Shown here in pieces: positions 47,986 to 56,207 of a stretch of DNA of 64,000 nt. Numbering within the stretch: position 1 is the first letter of the stretch; every line of letters starts with the position of its first letter. The notes below the pieces were generated by a model, which was not told where the DNA came from, did no database searches, and saw nothing but the letters and a program-made list of their open reading frames with translations. The translations under genes were made by a program, and so were the position numbers. The stretch comes from Bradyrhizobium sp. 4 (lineage in GTDB: Bacteria; Pseudomonadota; Alphaproteobacteria; Rhizobiales; Xanthobacteraceae), in NCBI RefSeq assembly GCF_023100905.1, contig NZ_CP064686.1:5022001-5086000 (forward strand). The letters are read 5' to 3'.

Positions 47986-48687
47986 ATGACCCAAGCCTTC
48001 GCTCCCCGCCCCCTGGCAATCGCGCCCTCGATCCTGGCCTCGGACTTCTCCAGGCTCGGCGAGGAGGTGCGCGCCGTGGACGCCGCCGGAGCCGACTGGA
48101 TCCATCTCGACGTCATGGACGGGCACTTCGTTCCCAACATCTCGTATGGCCCCGACGTCATCAAGGCGATGCGCCCGCACACCAAGAAGATCTTCGACGC
48201 GCATCTGATGATCTCGCCCTGCGACCCCTACCTGGAAGCCTTTGCGAAAGCCGGCTGCGACCACATCACCGTGCATGCCGAGGCCGGTCCCCATCTGCAC
48301 CGCTCGCTTCAGGCGATCCGCGCGCTCGGCAAGAAGGCCGGCGTTTCGCTCAATCCGGGCACGCCGATCAGCGCGCTCGAATACGTTCTGGACCTGGTCG
48401 ACCTCGTGCTGGTGATGTCGGTCAATCCCGGCTTCGGCGGCCAAGCCTTCATCCCCGCCTCGATCGGCAAGATCCGCGACATCCGCGCGATGACGGCGGG
48501 CCGTCCGATCGACATCGAAGTCGACGGCGGCGTCGGCTCCGACGTCGCAGGTCCCCTCGCCGCAGCCGGCGCCAACGCCTTCGTCGCCGGCACGTCCGTG
48601 TTCAGGGGCGGCACGCAGGACGCCTACAAGACCAACATCGCGGCGATCCGCAACGCCGCCGCGGGCGCGCGTGGCGAGGCGATCTGA
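47986..48687 (+). CDS. rpe: Ribulose-phosphate 3-epimerase
   Basis: 233-residue TIM barrel: APSILASDFSRLGEEV at the start, HLDVMDGHFVPNISYGPD with catalytic Asp and metal His, VMSVNPGFGGQAF, EVDGGVG with the second catalytic Asp, and AGTSVF phosphate site. Interconverts ribulose-5-P and xylulose-5-P in the pentose-phosphate and Calvin cycles. No Calvin-cycle genes are adjacent. Confidence 0.96.
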   Translation: MTQAFAPRPLAIAPSILASDFSRLGEEVRAVDAAGADWIHLDVMDGHFVPNISYGPDVIKAMRPHTKKIFDAHLMISPCDPYLEAFAKAGCDHITVHAEAGPHLHRSLQAIRALGKKAGVSLNPGTPISALEYVLDLVDLVLVMSVNPGFGGQAFIPASIGKIRDIRAMTAGRPIDIEVDGGVGSDVAGPLAAAGANAFVAGTSVFRGGTQDAYKTNIAAIRNAAAGARGEAI

Positions 48688-48836
48688 GGGCCCGCTCGGC
48701 TCCGCAGACGTGCGGCTTCTACGGGTGTTGCGGCGCGCAATGCCTAAATTTGCAACCTTGATCCGTACTCCTCCGGGCTTCCCTGATTCGCGCAAATCAC
48801 CGCTAGTGATTCTTGCCTGTTTCGCGGGAGCACATC

Positions 48837-48977
48837 ATGACGACGACCCTGGTTTGGACTGGCGTGGCGTTGTGGCTTGGTTTTTGTGCGTTTGTTGTGT
48901 TTGGTCCATCAGCCGGGCCGGTGAAGGTCTCGGTACGCTCGGCCCGCATCGCCCGTCGCGACTGGTATCGGGCCTGA
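48837..48977 (+). CDS. 46-residue small membrane protein
   Basis: ATG at 48837 with GGGAG 6 bases upstream and stop at 48975-48977. Residues 4-24 form one hydrophobic span (TLVWTGVALWLGFCAFVVFG), followed by a basic tail ending RRDWYRA. Positive-inside charge suggests the C terminus is cytoplasmic. It is too short for ordinary gene calling; a good ribosome site and the membrane pattern argue for a real gene of unknown role. Confidence 0.6.
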   Translation: MTTTLVWTGVALWLGFCAFVVFGPSAGPVKVSVRSARIARRDWYRA

Positions 48978-49179
48978 CCCCATGCAGATCGCGCTCGTAA
49001 AGCGTCAGCCGAAGCGCCGGTGCCGCATCCCGCGGCGCCCGCATCCTGACCTCGATTTTTTCTTCGGTCGGCTCGAACGCACCGAAGGCGAGATGCGCGA
49101 CGACACCGGGCCCGACATGGACCTGGATCATCCGCTCCGGTCACCGCGCCGGCATTGAATTCTTTTCTGGACCAAGCTC

Positions 49180-49371
49180 ATGAAGCCGCATTGCCCGAAC
49201 TGCCTGAAAGAAATGACCAAGGCGTCCGCGTCGCGTAACCTGTTCAACTGCGAGCCCTGCCGCGAGATCATCCAGTTCTTCGGCGGTAGCGCGGATCACG
49301 GCGAGCCCGGCCCGCAATTCTCCTGGCCGATCCGCCGCAAGCGCTCCGTCCACACCGCTCACGCGGCCTGA
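49180..49371 (+). CDS. Small four-cysteine zinc-ribbon-like protein
   Basis: 63 residues with CPNC (5-8) and CEPC (24-27), the spacing of a zinc ribbon, then a basic tail. No strong ribosome site is seen before the ATG. The two CxxC pairs make chance unlikely. Convergent with the kinase gene; function unknown. Confidence 0.55.
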   Translation: MKPHCPNCLKEMTKASASRNLFNCEPCREIIQFFGGSADHGEPGPQFSWPIRRKRSVHTAHAA

Positions 49372-49395
49372 ATCTCCAGGATCCAGAGCGCCGCC

Positions 49396-50820
49396 CTATC
49401 CGGCCTCTTCGCCCACATCCGCAGCCATTCGCGGCGGCCGCACCACGGTAACGGTGCAGGCCGCTTCCGAGGCCACCTTGGCCGAGACGCTGCCGAGCAG
49501 CGTGCGCCTGAACGAGCCCTGCCGCGCGCCGATGATGACGTGGTCGACGTGGTTCACCTCGCAAAACTCCAGGATGGCCGCCGCGGGATCGACGGCTTCC
49601 AGCACGTGAGCCGACAGCCGGCTCTCATCGAGCTTGAGCGGAGTGGCCCAGTGCCTGAGCGCCACCAACCGGTCGATATGCTTGTTGGAGCCCTGCTCAT
49701 CCAGCGTCCTGTCAATCGCGATGCGGTTGAGCTTCAGCACGTTGAGACATGCGAGCCGCGCCGACGGCAGCGTGGCGAGAATGCGTTCCGTCGTCATGCG
49801 CAGAGCCTCGTTCAACTCCGGCTCGCCTTCCGCCGTATCGAGCGCGACCGCAACGATCGGGCTTGATGCGAGCTGGGCTGCGACATCCGATTTCGCGCGG
49901 GGCGCCATGACACCCTGGTTGAACCGGCGGCGCCAGGCGACGCTGAGCGGATCGCGCTTCATTCGCTCCGAGCGCATCGTGAGCCTGATCTGGTCCGGAT
50001 GGGTCAGATCGAAGGCGAGTTGCGACGCCGTCGGATAGCGCCGCACCGGCTCGATCTCGAGGCACCGCAGCACCACCTCCTGGAGCCAGGGCGGATATTC
50101 GGCGCGCAAGCCGCGCGGCGGGTGCGGATCGCGCCACAACCGGCGCCGCATCGCACGCAGCGTCTCGCCCTCGCCGAACGGCCGCTCGCCGGTCGTGAAG
50201 AAATAGAGCAGCACGCCAAGCGAGAACAAATCGCTGCGCGGATCGTCGCGCACCCCTGACAGCCGTTCAGGCGCCATGTAGGGCGCGGTGCCGTAAGGCA
50301 GGCGGAATTCCTCCTGCAACAGGTCCGGCAGGTGGTTGTGGTGCGACAGGCCATAGTCGATCAGCACCGCCTCGCCGCTCTCGCGGAACATGATGCTGCT
50401 CGGCTTGATGTCGTGATGGATCACGTTCTGCCGGTGCAAATCCGCCAGCCCCGTCGCGATCCTGGCGACGAGTTGCCGCGCCTCGTCATACGGCAGCGGC
50501 AGGTCGGGCAGCCGCTTGTAGAGCGTTGTCCCGGTGATGCGCTCGATTACGACATAGGCTTGGTGGGCAAAATCGCCGGTGCCGAAGCTTGAGGGCACGT
50601 GCGGCCCGGCCAGCCGCGGCAGGATCATCATTTCCATTTCGAAGGAGACGATCGCCGCGGGATCCTCGCCCTCCGACACCCGCGGAATCTTCATCAGCAG
50701 CGGCACCTCGATGCCGGGATGGGTGACCGTCCACAGCGTCGCCATGCCGCCGGCATGGACGCATTCGCCAATGGTGTAGCCGTCGATCTCTGCGCCTGAT
50801 TTGACGAGGGGTTTCGGCAT
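49396..50820 (-). CDS. Serine/threonine protein kinase fused to a universal stress protein domain
   Basis: 474 residues. Eukaryotic-type kinase domain (about 14-275): Lys44 in LLMKIP, catalytic loop HHDIKPSS with Asp137, DYG in place of DFG with Asp155, and APYMAPERL. The glycine loop is weak (ECVHAGGMATLW). The C-terminal Usp domain (about 315-465) ends with a nucleotide-site-like GARQGSFRRTLLGSVS. Five bases separate its start from the metallophosphoesterase upstream, a kinase-phosphatase pair in one transcript. Target proteins unknown. Confidence 0.9.
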   Translation of the reverse strand: MPKPLVKSGAEIDGYTIGECVHAGGMATLWTVTHPGIEVPLLMKIPRVSEGEDPAAIVSFEMEMMILPRLAGPHVPSSFGTGDFAHQAYVVIERITGTTLYKRLPDLPLPYDEARQLVARIATGLADLHRQNVIHHDIKPSSIMFRESGEAVLIDYGLSHHNHLPDLLQEEFRLPYGTAPYMAPERLSGVRDDPRSDLFSLGVLLYFFTTGERPFGEGETLRAMRRRLWRDPHPPRGLRAEYPPWLQEVVLRCLEIEPVRRYPTASQLAFDLTHPDQIRLTMRSERMKRDPLSVAWRRRFNQGVMAPRAKSDVAAQLASSPIVAVALDTAEGEPELNEALRMTTERILATLPSARLACLNVLKLNRIAIDRTLDEQGSNKHIDRLVALRHWATPLKLDESRLSAHVLEAVDPAAAILEFCEVNHVDHVIIGARQGSFRRTLLGSVSAKVASEAACTVTVVRPPRMAADVGEEAG

Positions 50821-50825
50821 CGCCT

Positions 50826-51566
50826 CTAGCGCCCCTGCGACAATCGGTCGGCGAGCCAGTGCGGCAGGCCGTTCTCACGGATCCGGTTCGCGGCCGTCTC
50901 GACATCGTAGGGCGCGCGGCAATAGGTGATCAGGCAGGTGACCGTATCGAACAGCACGAAAGCCGCGGATGGATCGCCATCGCGGGGCTGGCCGACCGAG
51001 CCGAGCACCGCTAGCCATTGCCGCCCGCGCAGCAGCGGTACGGAGACGTCGGTCTTGGGCACGAGTCCCGACATCTTCGCCGTCACCGACATCGAATAGA
51101 TCGCCGGGCGGTGGATGTGGCCGCAGAACGTGACATGAGCGGGCGTCGCGATCAGGCTTTTGGCGGCGTCCGCCGTCGATCGGACATAGTGCCAGCTCAG
51201 GGGGCTGGAGGCTTCCGAATGCACGAACAGACGATCGCTGTCCTCCACCAGCATCGGCAATTCCGCCAGGAACCGCCGCTGCGCGGTGTCGAGCCGGCCG
51301 CGGGTCCATTCGATCGCGACTTGCGCCTCGGCATTCATGGTCTCGGCCGAGGAATTCACCGCCTGGTCATGATTGCCGCGCACAGCGACGGCGCCCTGGG
51401 CGACCAGCTCCATCGCGGTATCCACTACCCATTCCGGGTCGGCGCCATAGCCCACGAAGTCGCCAAGCAGGATGAACCGCTCGGCGCCCCGCGCCCGCGC
51501 GACTTTCAGGCACGCCTCGAACGCCTGCCGGTTGCCGTGGATATCCGAGAAGACAGCGAGAAGCAC
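50826..51566 (-). CDS. Calcineurin-like metallophosphoesterase
   Basis: 246 residues from a GTG at 51566 (GGAGG 4 bases upstream). Metal-site motifs are FSDIHGNRQA, GDFVGYG, RGNHD and GHIHRP, in the order of YfcE/PrpE-type phosphoesterases. It may dephosphorylate proteins or small phosphoesters. Immediate coupling to the Ser/Thr kinase suggests opposing action. Confidence 0.9.
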   Translation of the reverse strand: MLLAVFSDIHGNRQAFEACLKVARARGAERFILLGDFVGYGADPEWVVDTAMELVAQGAVAVRGNHDQAVNSSAETMNAEAQVAIEWTRGRLDTAQRRFLAELPMLVEDSDRLFVHSEASSPLSWHYVRSTADAAKSLIATPAHVTFCGHIHRPAIYSMSVTAKMSGLVPKTDVSVPLLRGRQWLAVLGSVGQPRDGDPSAAFVLFDTVTCLITYCRAPYDVETAANRIRENGLPHWLADRLSQGR

Positions 51567-51682
51567 GCACCCTCCACCCTCGAACCTTATTGGGAGCCGA
51601 TAAGGCCAAATTGAGGGAGGTCAAGAACATGCGCCAGCGGCGCGCGGTTTGCCAGCGCTGCCCTGTCGCGATGGTGAAGAGC

Positions 51683-52288
51683 CTATTGCTCGTCCTTCGG
51701 CGGCATCCGGGGCGGCGGAATCGGGGTGAACACGGCGCCCTGCGCGCCGGCCGGTGGCGCTAGGAATTCGCCGGTCGAGGAATCGCCTCCGCTCGTCTCC
51801 AGGATCGTCTTGGGCGTCACATATTCCCTGACCATGTCGATGAGGCTGCCATCGCCGCCGCCGAAATCGGCGGCCCGGCCGCCTTGCGGATGTCCCAGCG
51901 CGATCTCGTTCTCCGCCGCATGGGTCTTGTCGGCCAGCCTGTCATTGTAGGGCACACGAAAGGCGCGCGGTATGCCGCTTGGGCGATTGTCCTCGTCGAG
52001 CTGCTCGACCCAGAGATAGATCGAGCCGGGATCGCCTTCCAGCGAATGCGGCTCGACGATGCGGGCCTTCAGCAGCTTGAAGGAGGCCGGCAGCCGGTCG
52101 GCGCTGGCCCAGCCGAGCAGCCCGCGCATTTCCGTGAAGCTGACGACATAGAAGGCGCTGGTCACGACCACCGCAACGGCCTTGATCGACCAGTGCAGCC
52201 GCGCATAGACCAACACGACCAGCAGCAGCGCGCCGATGACGGCGTAAGCTATCGATAGCGTGAGGATGACCGTCTGCAGGCTAGTCAC
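51683..52288 (-). CDS. Two-span membrane protein of a TolQ-like operon, unknown
   Basis: 201 residues starting at a GTG whose frame overlaps the end of the upstream gene by 8 bases. Two N-terminal membrane spans (about 7-28 and 34-52) are followed by a soluble domain (about 70-140, IYLWVEQLDEDNRPSGIPRAF-like beta region) and a Gly/Pro-rich tail ending PPPRMPPKDEQ. No family recognised. Third gene of the MotA/TolQ-like operon. Confidence 0.75.
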   Translation of the reverse strand: MTSLQTVILTLSIAYAVIGALLLVVLVYARLHWSIKAVAVVVTSAFYVVSFTEMRGLLGWASADRLPASFKLLKARIVEPHSLEGDPGSIYLWVEQLDEDNRPSGIPRAFRVPYNDRLADKTHAAENEIALGHPQGGRAADFGGGDGSLIDMVREYVTPKTILETSGGDSSTGEFLAPPAGAQGAVFTPIPPPRMPPKDEQ

Positions 52289-52967
52289 GGCGCACCCTCA
52301 CAGCGTTCTTGCTCACGCCAGTGCTCGGGTCGAGATCGGCGCCGTTGCGCCAGCCGCTGCGAAACGTCTCCAGCAGCGATTTCGGCCGCTGATCCACATT
52401 GACGACCTTGCCCTCGGCATCGAGCCGGAACCGCACCGCGGTCTTCTCGTCGCCGGTGTGATCGACCGTGAACTTGTTGTCGAAGACCACTTGCGCCGTG
52501 GGATTGAGCTTCTGCACCTTCACATTGGCTGTGACGGGTTCGCCTGTCGTCGCCACGAAATGTGAGACATTGACGGTGTATTCGCCGGGAACGATGCCCC
52601 GTACCGTGACGATCTCCTCGCGGATCGGCGAGGCAATCTTCTTGCCGTTGACCACGATGAAGTCGTTGGCTCCGCCGCGGTCGTCGCGGTCGAGCGTGAG
52701 GAAGCCGGCCTCGCGGTGGCGATACCAGGCGATGTTGCCCACGGGATCCTGCACGAACAGGTCGAGATCGTCGGGATGGCTGTCGGGCCAGTCCAGCGTG
52801 ATCATGAACTCGGCCTTGGAATCGATCTTGCCGTCCTTGGCGTCCGGTGAGACCGCGAGCAGCGCGAGGAAGAACAGGAAAGCGATCACCTGGAGTGCCT
52901 TGAACAGCATCACGCCCAAGGGATCGAACGGCTCCTCGCGCGGATAGAGACCGAAATCATCCATCAT
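52281..52967 (-). CDS. Single-span protein with large periplasmic domain, ExbD-like position, unknown
   Basis: 228 residues. Short cytoplasmic N terminus with Asp and Pro (EEPFDPLGVML), one membrane span (about 20-42), then a beta-rich domain (ITLDWPDSHPDDLDLFVQDPVG, NDFIVVNGKKIASPIRE, PGEYTVNVSHF) that resembles DUF2135-type modules. It sits where ExbD/TolR would be, downstream of a TolQ-like gene with a 4-base overlap, and an Asp lies at the membrane entrance. The role as channel partner is inference. Confidence 0.8.
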   Translation of the reverse strand: MMDDFGLYPREEPFDPLGVMLFKALQVIAFLFFLALLAVSPDAKDGKIDSKAEFMITLDWPDSHPDDLDLFVQDPVGNIAWYRHREAGFLTLDRDDRGGANDFIVVNGKKIASPIREEIVTVRGIVPGEYTVNVSHFVATTGEPVTANVKVQKLNPTAQVVFDNKFTVDHTGDEKTAVRFRLDAEGKVVNVDQRPKSLLETFRSGWRNGADLDPSTGVSKNAVRVRRD

Positions 52968-53764
52968 GTCGCGATTCCAGCGCCCTTGATTCCAGAACCC
53001 GTGATTCCGAAACCCTTGCGCTCCAGCACCGGCGTCACATAAGTCTCGGTCAGCACCACGGCATCCGAGAACACCCGCTGGGTCGCGGCATCCAGCATGT
53101 AGTACTGGATGCGGACCAGGATCGAACCGACCAGGCCCGCCAGCGTCGTGTACATCGCGACCGCCATGCCGTCGCTCATCAGCCCCATCGAGGACCGCAT
53201 CGCGACCTTGTCGGCAGCATCCAGCCCGGCGATTGGCGCCAGCATGATGATGAAACCGACGATGGTGCCGAGCAGGCCGAGCTTCATCAGCGTATCCGAG
53301 ACGAAGGCCCCGAAGCCGTTGGAGCCGCGCAGCCGGTCGGCAAGCGTCCGCAGCAATAGGGTCTGGTCGACCGGGCGGTAGTCCTGCGCCGCGGCCTTGG
53401 TCACGAGGCTCTCGATGTGATCACGCACCAGCCCGCGCGGCAGCGCAGCCGCGCCGGCGTCGAGCAACCTCCCGCCCTCGGGCGCCGCGAGCACCGCGCG
53501 GCAGCGCCGGGCCGCCGCGCCCTCACGGGCGATGGCCCGCGTGCGCAGGAAGCAGTGACCGCAGGTGAGCACATAGAGCAGTGCGATCACGCTGGAAATG
53601 TAGGTCCGGTCCGAGGTCAGCATCAGACGGATCAGGCCGAACCGCCCCAGCAGCACGACGGCGAAGATCGAAAGCCCGGTGAAGATCATCCAGAACAGGA
53701 GCGCGCTGCGCTCGGATGGGTCGGCAGCAGGCCCCGCGATCGGCCCAATCGTCATCGAACTCAT
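52964..53764 (-). CDS. MotA/TolQ/ExbB-like proton-channel family protein
   Basis: 266 residues from ATG 53764 (AGGAG upstream; ATG 53755 also possible). Two N-terminal spans (about 20-42, 52-72), a cytoplasmic stretch, then two spans with the TolQ-like pattern FVSDTLMKLGLLGTIVGFIIML and GMAVAMYTTLAGLVGSIL near residues 165-235. Such proteins use ion flow to move a partner. First gene of a three-gene overlapped operon without exbD, tolR, tolA or tonB. Confidence 0.85.
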   Translation of the reverse strand: MSSMTIGPIAGPAADPSERSALLFWMIFTGLSIFAVVLLGRFGLIRLMLTSDRTYISSVIALLYVLTCGHCFLRTRAIAREGAAARRCRAVLAAPEGGRLLDAGAAALPRGLVRDHIESLVTKAAAQDYRPVDQTLLLRTLADRLRGSNGFGAFVSDTLMKLGLLGTIVGFIIMLAPIAGLDAADKVAMRSSMGLMSDGMAVAMYTTLAGLVGSILVRIQYYMLDAATQRVFSDAVVLTETYVTPVLERKGFGITGSGIKGAGIAT

Positions 53765-53943
53765 GCTGCACTGCTCCTGGCCGTGAATTCCGCCCATTAG
53801 ATCAAAGCCGCCGCGCCCGGTCCAAAGAGCCATGCCCAATCCGGCTTGGGAAATTTGCCCGAGCTGCCATCTTGCCGTGCCTCGCAATTGGCAAGGCGCG
53901 GCGGCGTTGTTAGGCTGACCTTACCAAATTTTGGGGTGATCGC

Positions 53944-55314
53944 ATGCGCCTTGTGCTTCAGCTTGTCGCCCGTCTGCTTCTCATCGTCGCGCTTTGCCTC
54001 GGGGCGGCGACCATCTGGGCCACGTTCGACGCCTATCGCAGCGTCGACCGGGCGACTGCGGCCTCGGCGCAGCGGGTCGCCCAGGCTCTGCAAGCCCTGT
54101 ACTGGCGCGAATTCTTGTTGCGCAGCAGCAGAACACGCGAGCAGCTTCTGCCGGTTCCGGAGTGGCGCACGCTGGAGACGATGAAGCTGATCTCACCCGG
54201 CGTCTGCGTCGAATTCCAACCGGCCATCGCATTCGAAAAGCCGCTCTGCGGCCAGAGCGAGGGGCTCGGCAAGGCGCCGCCGCGCTGGTTTGCATCGATT
54301 GTGCCGACCTTCCTCGGCAGCCATGCCGAAGCGATACGGCCCGTCAGTCCCCGCGCGGCGACCGCCGGAACGGTGGTCGCGACGCCGGATGAAACGGCCG
54401 CCATCTCGCTCGCCTGGGAATACATCCTCAACGTGATCGACGTCGCGCTCTTGATGGCGGCGGCGATCGCGCTCCTGGCTTCGCTCGCGATCGCGCATGC
54501 GCTGGCGCCGGCGCGCACGATCGTGATCGCCTTGCAGCGCATGGCCCGCGGTCAGTATCGCACGAAACTGCCGCGCTTCCGCTCGATGGAGCTGGCGATG
54601 ATCGGCAGCGCCGTCGGCGAGCTCGGCGGCCGGTTGGAGGAAGCGACCGAGCAACGCGCGGCGCTGACGCGGCGCCTGATCGAGATCCGTGATGACGAAC
54701 GCCGCGCGCTCGCCCGCGAGTTGCACGACGAGTTCGGACAAAATCTCTCGGCCATCCTCGCCTTCGCCAACACCATCGAGACGGCGAGCACGAAGGCAGA
54801 CAAGCACAACGATATCGTGCAGGACGCGCGGATGATCTCGCAGGCCACGCATCATCTGATGGCCTCGCTACGCGACGCGCTGAAGCGCCTGCGCAATCCC
54901 CTGCCCGCCGAGCTTGGGCTGGAGGCGAGCCTCGTGAATTTGGTGGATAGCTGGCGCTCGCAGAGCGCGGCGCGGCCGACGATCCAGCTCGATCTTAAGG
55001 GCGACCTCACCGACATTAGCGGCCTGGCTGCCACCACCGCCTATCGCGTCGCGCAGGAATGCCTGACCAACGCGCTGCGCCACGGCGCGGCACGCGAGAT
55101 TTCGCTCAGCGTCGAACGGCGCGCGGGCGACGACGATGCATTGCTGATCCGTGTCGAGGACGATGGCGGCGGCGACGCAGCACGCGTAAAGCAGTCGGCC
55201 GGCTTTGGCCTCACGGGCATCCGCGAGCGCGTCGCAGCGGCCGGCGGCTCATTCTCGATCCTGCCCGCCCGAGGCGGACTCAGCGTCGCCGCCACCATCC
55301 CGCTCGCCGCGTGA
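53944..55314 (+). CDS. Sensor histidine kinase, HisKA_3 (NarX/UhpB type)
   Basis: 456 residues. Two membrane spans (about 8-30, 164-186) enclose a periplasmic loop; a HAMP-like segment precedes HisKA_3 with phospho-His 261 in ARELHDEFGQNLSAI; HATPase motifs TTAYRVAQECLTNALRHG and GFGLTGIRERV follow. The response-regulator gene begins 7 bases after its stop, so the two form a two-component system. Confidence 0.93.
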   Translation: MRLVLQLVARLLLIVALCLGAATIWATFDAYRSVDRATAASAQRVAQALQALYWREFLLRSSRTREQLLPVPEWRTLETMKLISPGVCVEFQPAIAFEKPLCGQSEGLGKAPPRWFASIVPTFLGSHAEAIRPVSPRAATAGTVVATPDETAAISLAWEYILNVIDVALLMAAAIALLASLAIAHALAPARTIVIALQRMARGQYRTKLPRFRSMELAMIGSAVGELGGRLEEATEQRAALTRRLIEIRDDERRALARELHDEFGQNLSAILAFANTIETASTKADKHNDIVQDARMISQATHHLMASLRDALKRLRNPLPAELGLEASLVNLVDSWRSQSAARPTIQLDLKGDLTDISGLAATTAYRVAQECLTNALRHGAAREISLSVERRAGDDDALLIRVEDDGGGDAARVKQSAGFGLTGIRERVAAAGGSFSILPARGGLSVAATIPLAA

Positions 55315-55321
55315 GGCCGGC

Positions 55322-55972
55322 ATGAACGAGATTACGGCAACAGGCATCTCCGTGCTGCTGGTCGACGACCATCCGATCGTGCGGCAAGGCTATCGGCGCG
55401 TGCTGGAGAGCCAGGGCGATCTGCATGTCGTGGCGGAAGCCGACAACGCCGCGGATGCCTACAGCGCCTTCAAGGCGCGCGATCCTGATGTGGTCTTGCT
55501 GGATATCTCGATGCCCGGCGCGAGCGGGCTGGAAGCCATCCGCAACATTCGCGCGCGCAGCCCGCGGGCCCGGATCCTCGTTTTCACCATGCACAACGAA
55601 GCCGTGCTGGTGAAGGCAGCCTTCAGTGCCGGCGCCAGCGGCTTCGTCACCAAGAGCAGCGAGCCGTCCGCGGTCGTGTCCGCGATCCGCAGCGTGGCGC
55701 GCGGCGAACGCGCCATGAGCGACGACATCGCGCACATCCTGGCCGAGGACAGCCTGTCGGCGGGCTCGGCGCTGGATCAACTGGGCGAACGCGAGATCGA
55801 GATCCTGCGCCAGTTCGCCGGCGGCGCCACGACCGAACAGATCGCCGCGCATCTCAATCTCAGCGTCAAGACGGTGCAGAACTATCACTATCTGATCAAG
55901 ACCAAGACCGGAGCGCGTACGGATGCGCAGCTCGTGCGGTTGGCGGCCAATTGTGGGCTGACCAGAATCTAA
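55322..55972 (+). CDS. LuxR/NarL-family response regulator
   Basis: 216 residues: receiver domain with Asp-pair VDDHP and phospho-acceptor Asp61 (VVLLDISMPG), Lys in TKSSEP, and a LuxR-type HTH (about 150-210, LGEREIEILRQFAGGATTEQIAAHL). Start at ATG 55322, 7 bases after the kinase stop. Its last 33 codons before the end are copied, 86% identical, at 57742-57840. Confidence 0.94.
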   Translation: MNEITATGISVLLVDDHPIVRQGYRRVLESQGDLHVVAEADNAADAYSAFKARDPDVVLLDISMPGASGLEAIRNIRARSPRARILVFTMHNEAVLVKAAFSAGASGFVTKSSEPSAVVSAIRSVARGERAMSDDIAHILAEDSLSAGSALDQLGEREIEILRQFAGGATTEQIAAHLNLSVKTVQNYHYLIKTKTGARTDAQLVRLAANCGLTRI

Positions 55973-56207
55973 AGCCTGACGCGAGCGCTTGCTGCGACCA
56001 GAATCTGGTTCCCGACTGGCCATCCCAACGAAGGTCTCCAAATCTCTCTTAGATTGTGCTAGGCTTCACCACAGGCACGGCATTCAGCACCAAGCCGCCA
56101 GTGGATGTGTGTCCAACTCCGATCTTTCGTCGAGAGCCAGTTTGGACGGCTCTCGAGGCCGCCCTCCTTCCCGTTGTATGTCTTGCACGACAACAGGAGA
56201 CGCTTTC

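Noticed and set aside
48835..49158. Two competing small frames: plus 48982-49158 (58 residues) and minus 48835-49131 (98 residues)
   Set aside because: They overlap on opposite strands, both have high third-position GC, and neither has a recognisable domain. The minus frame has the better ribosome-site context and a more protein-like N-terminal half, but the evidence does not decide, so neither was annotated.
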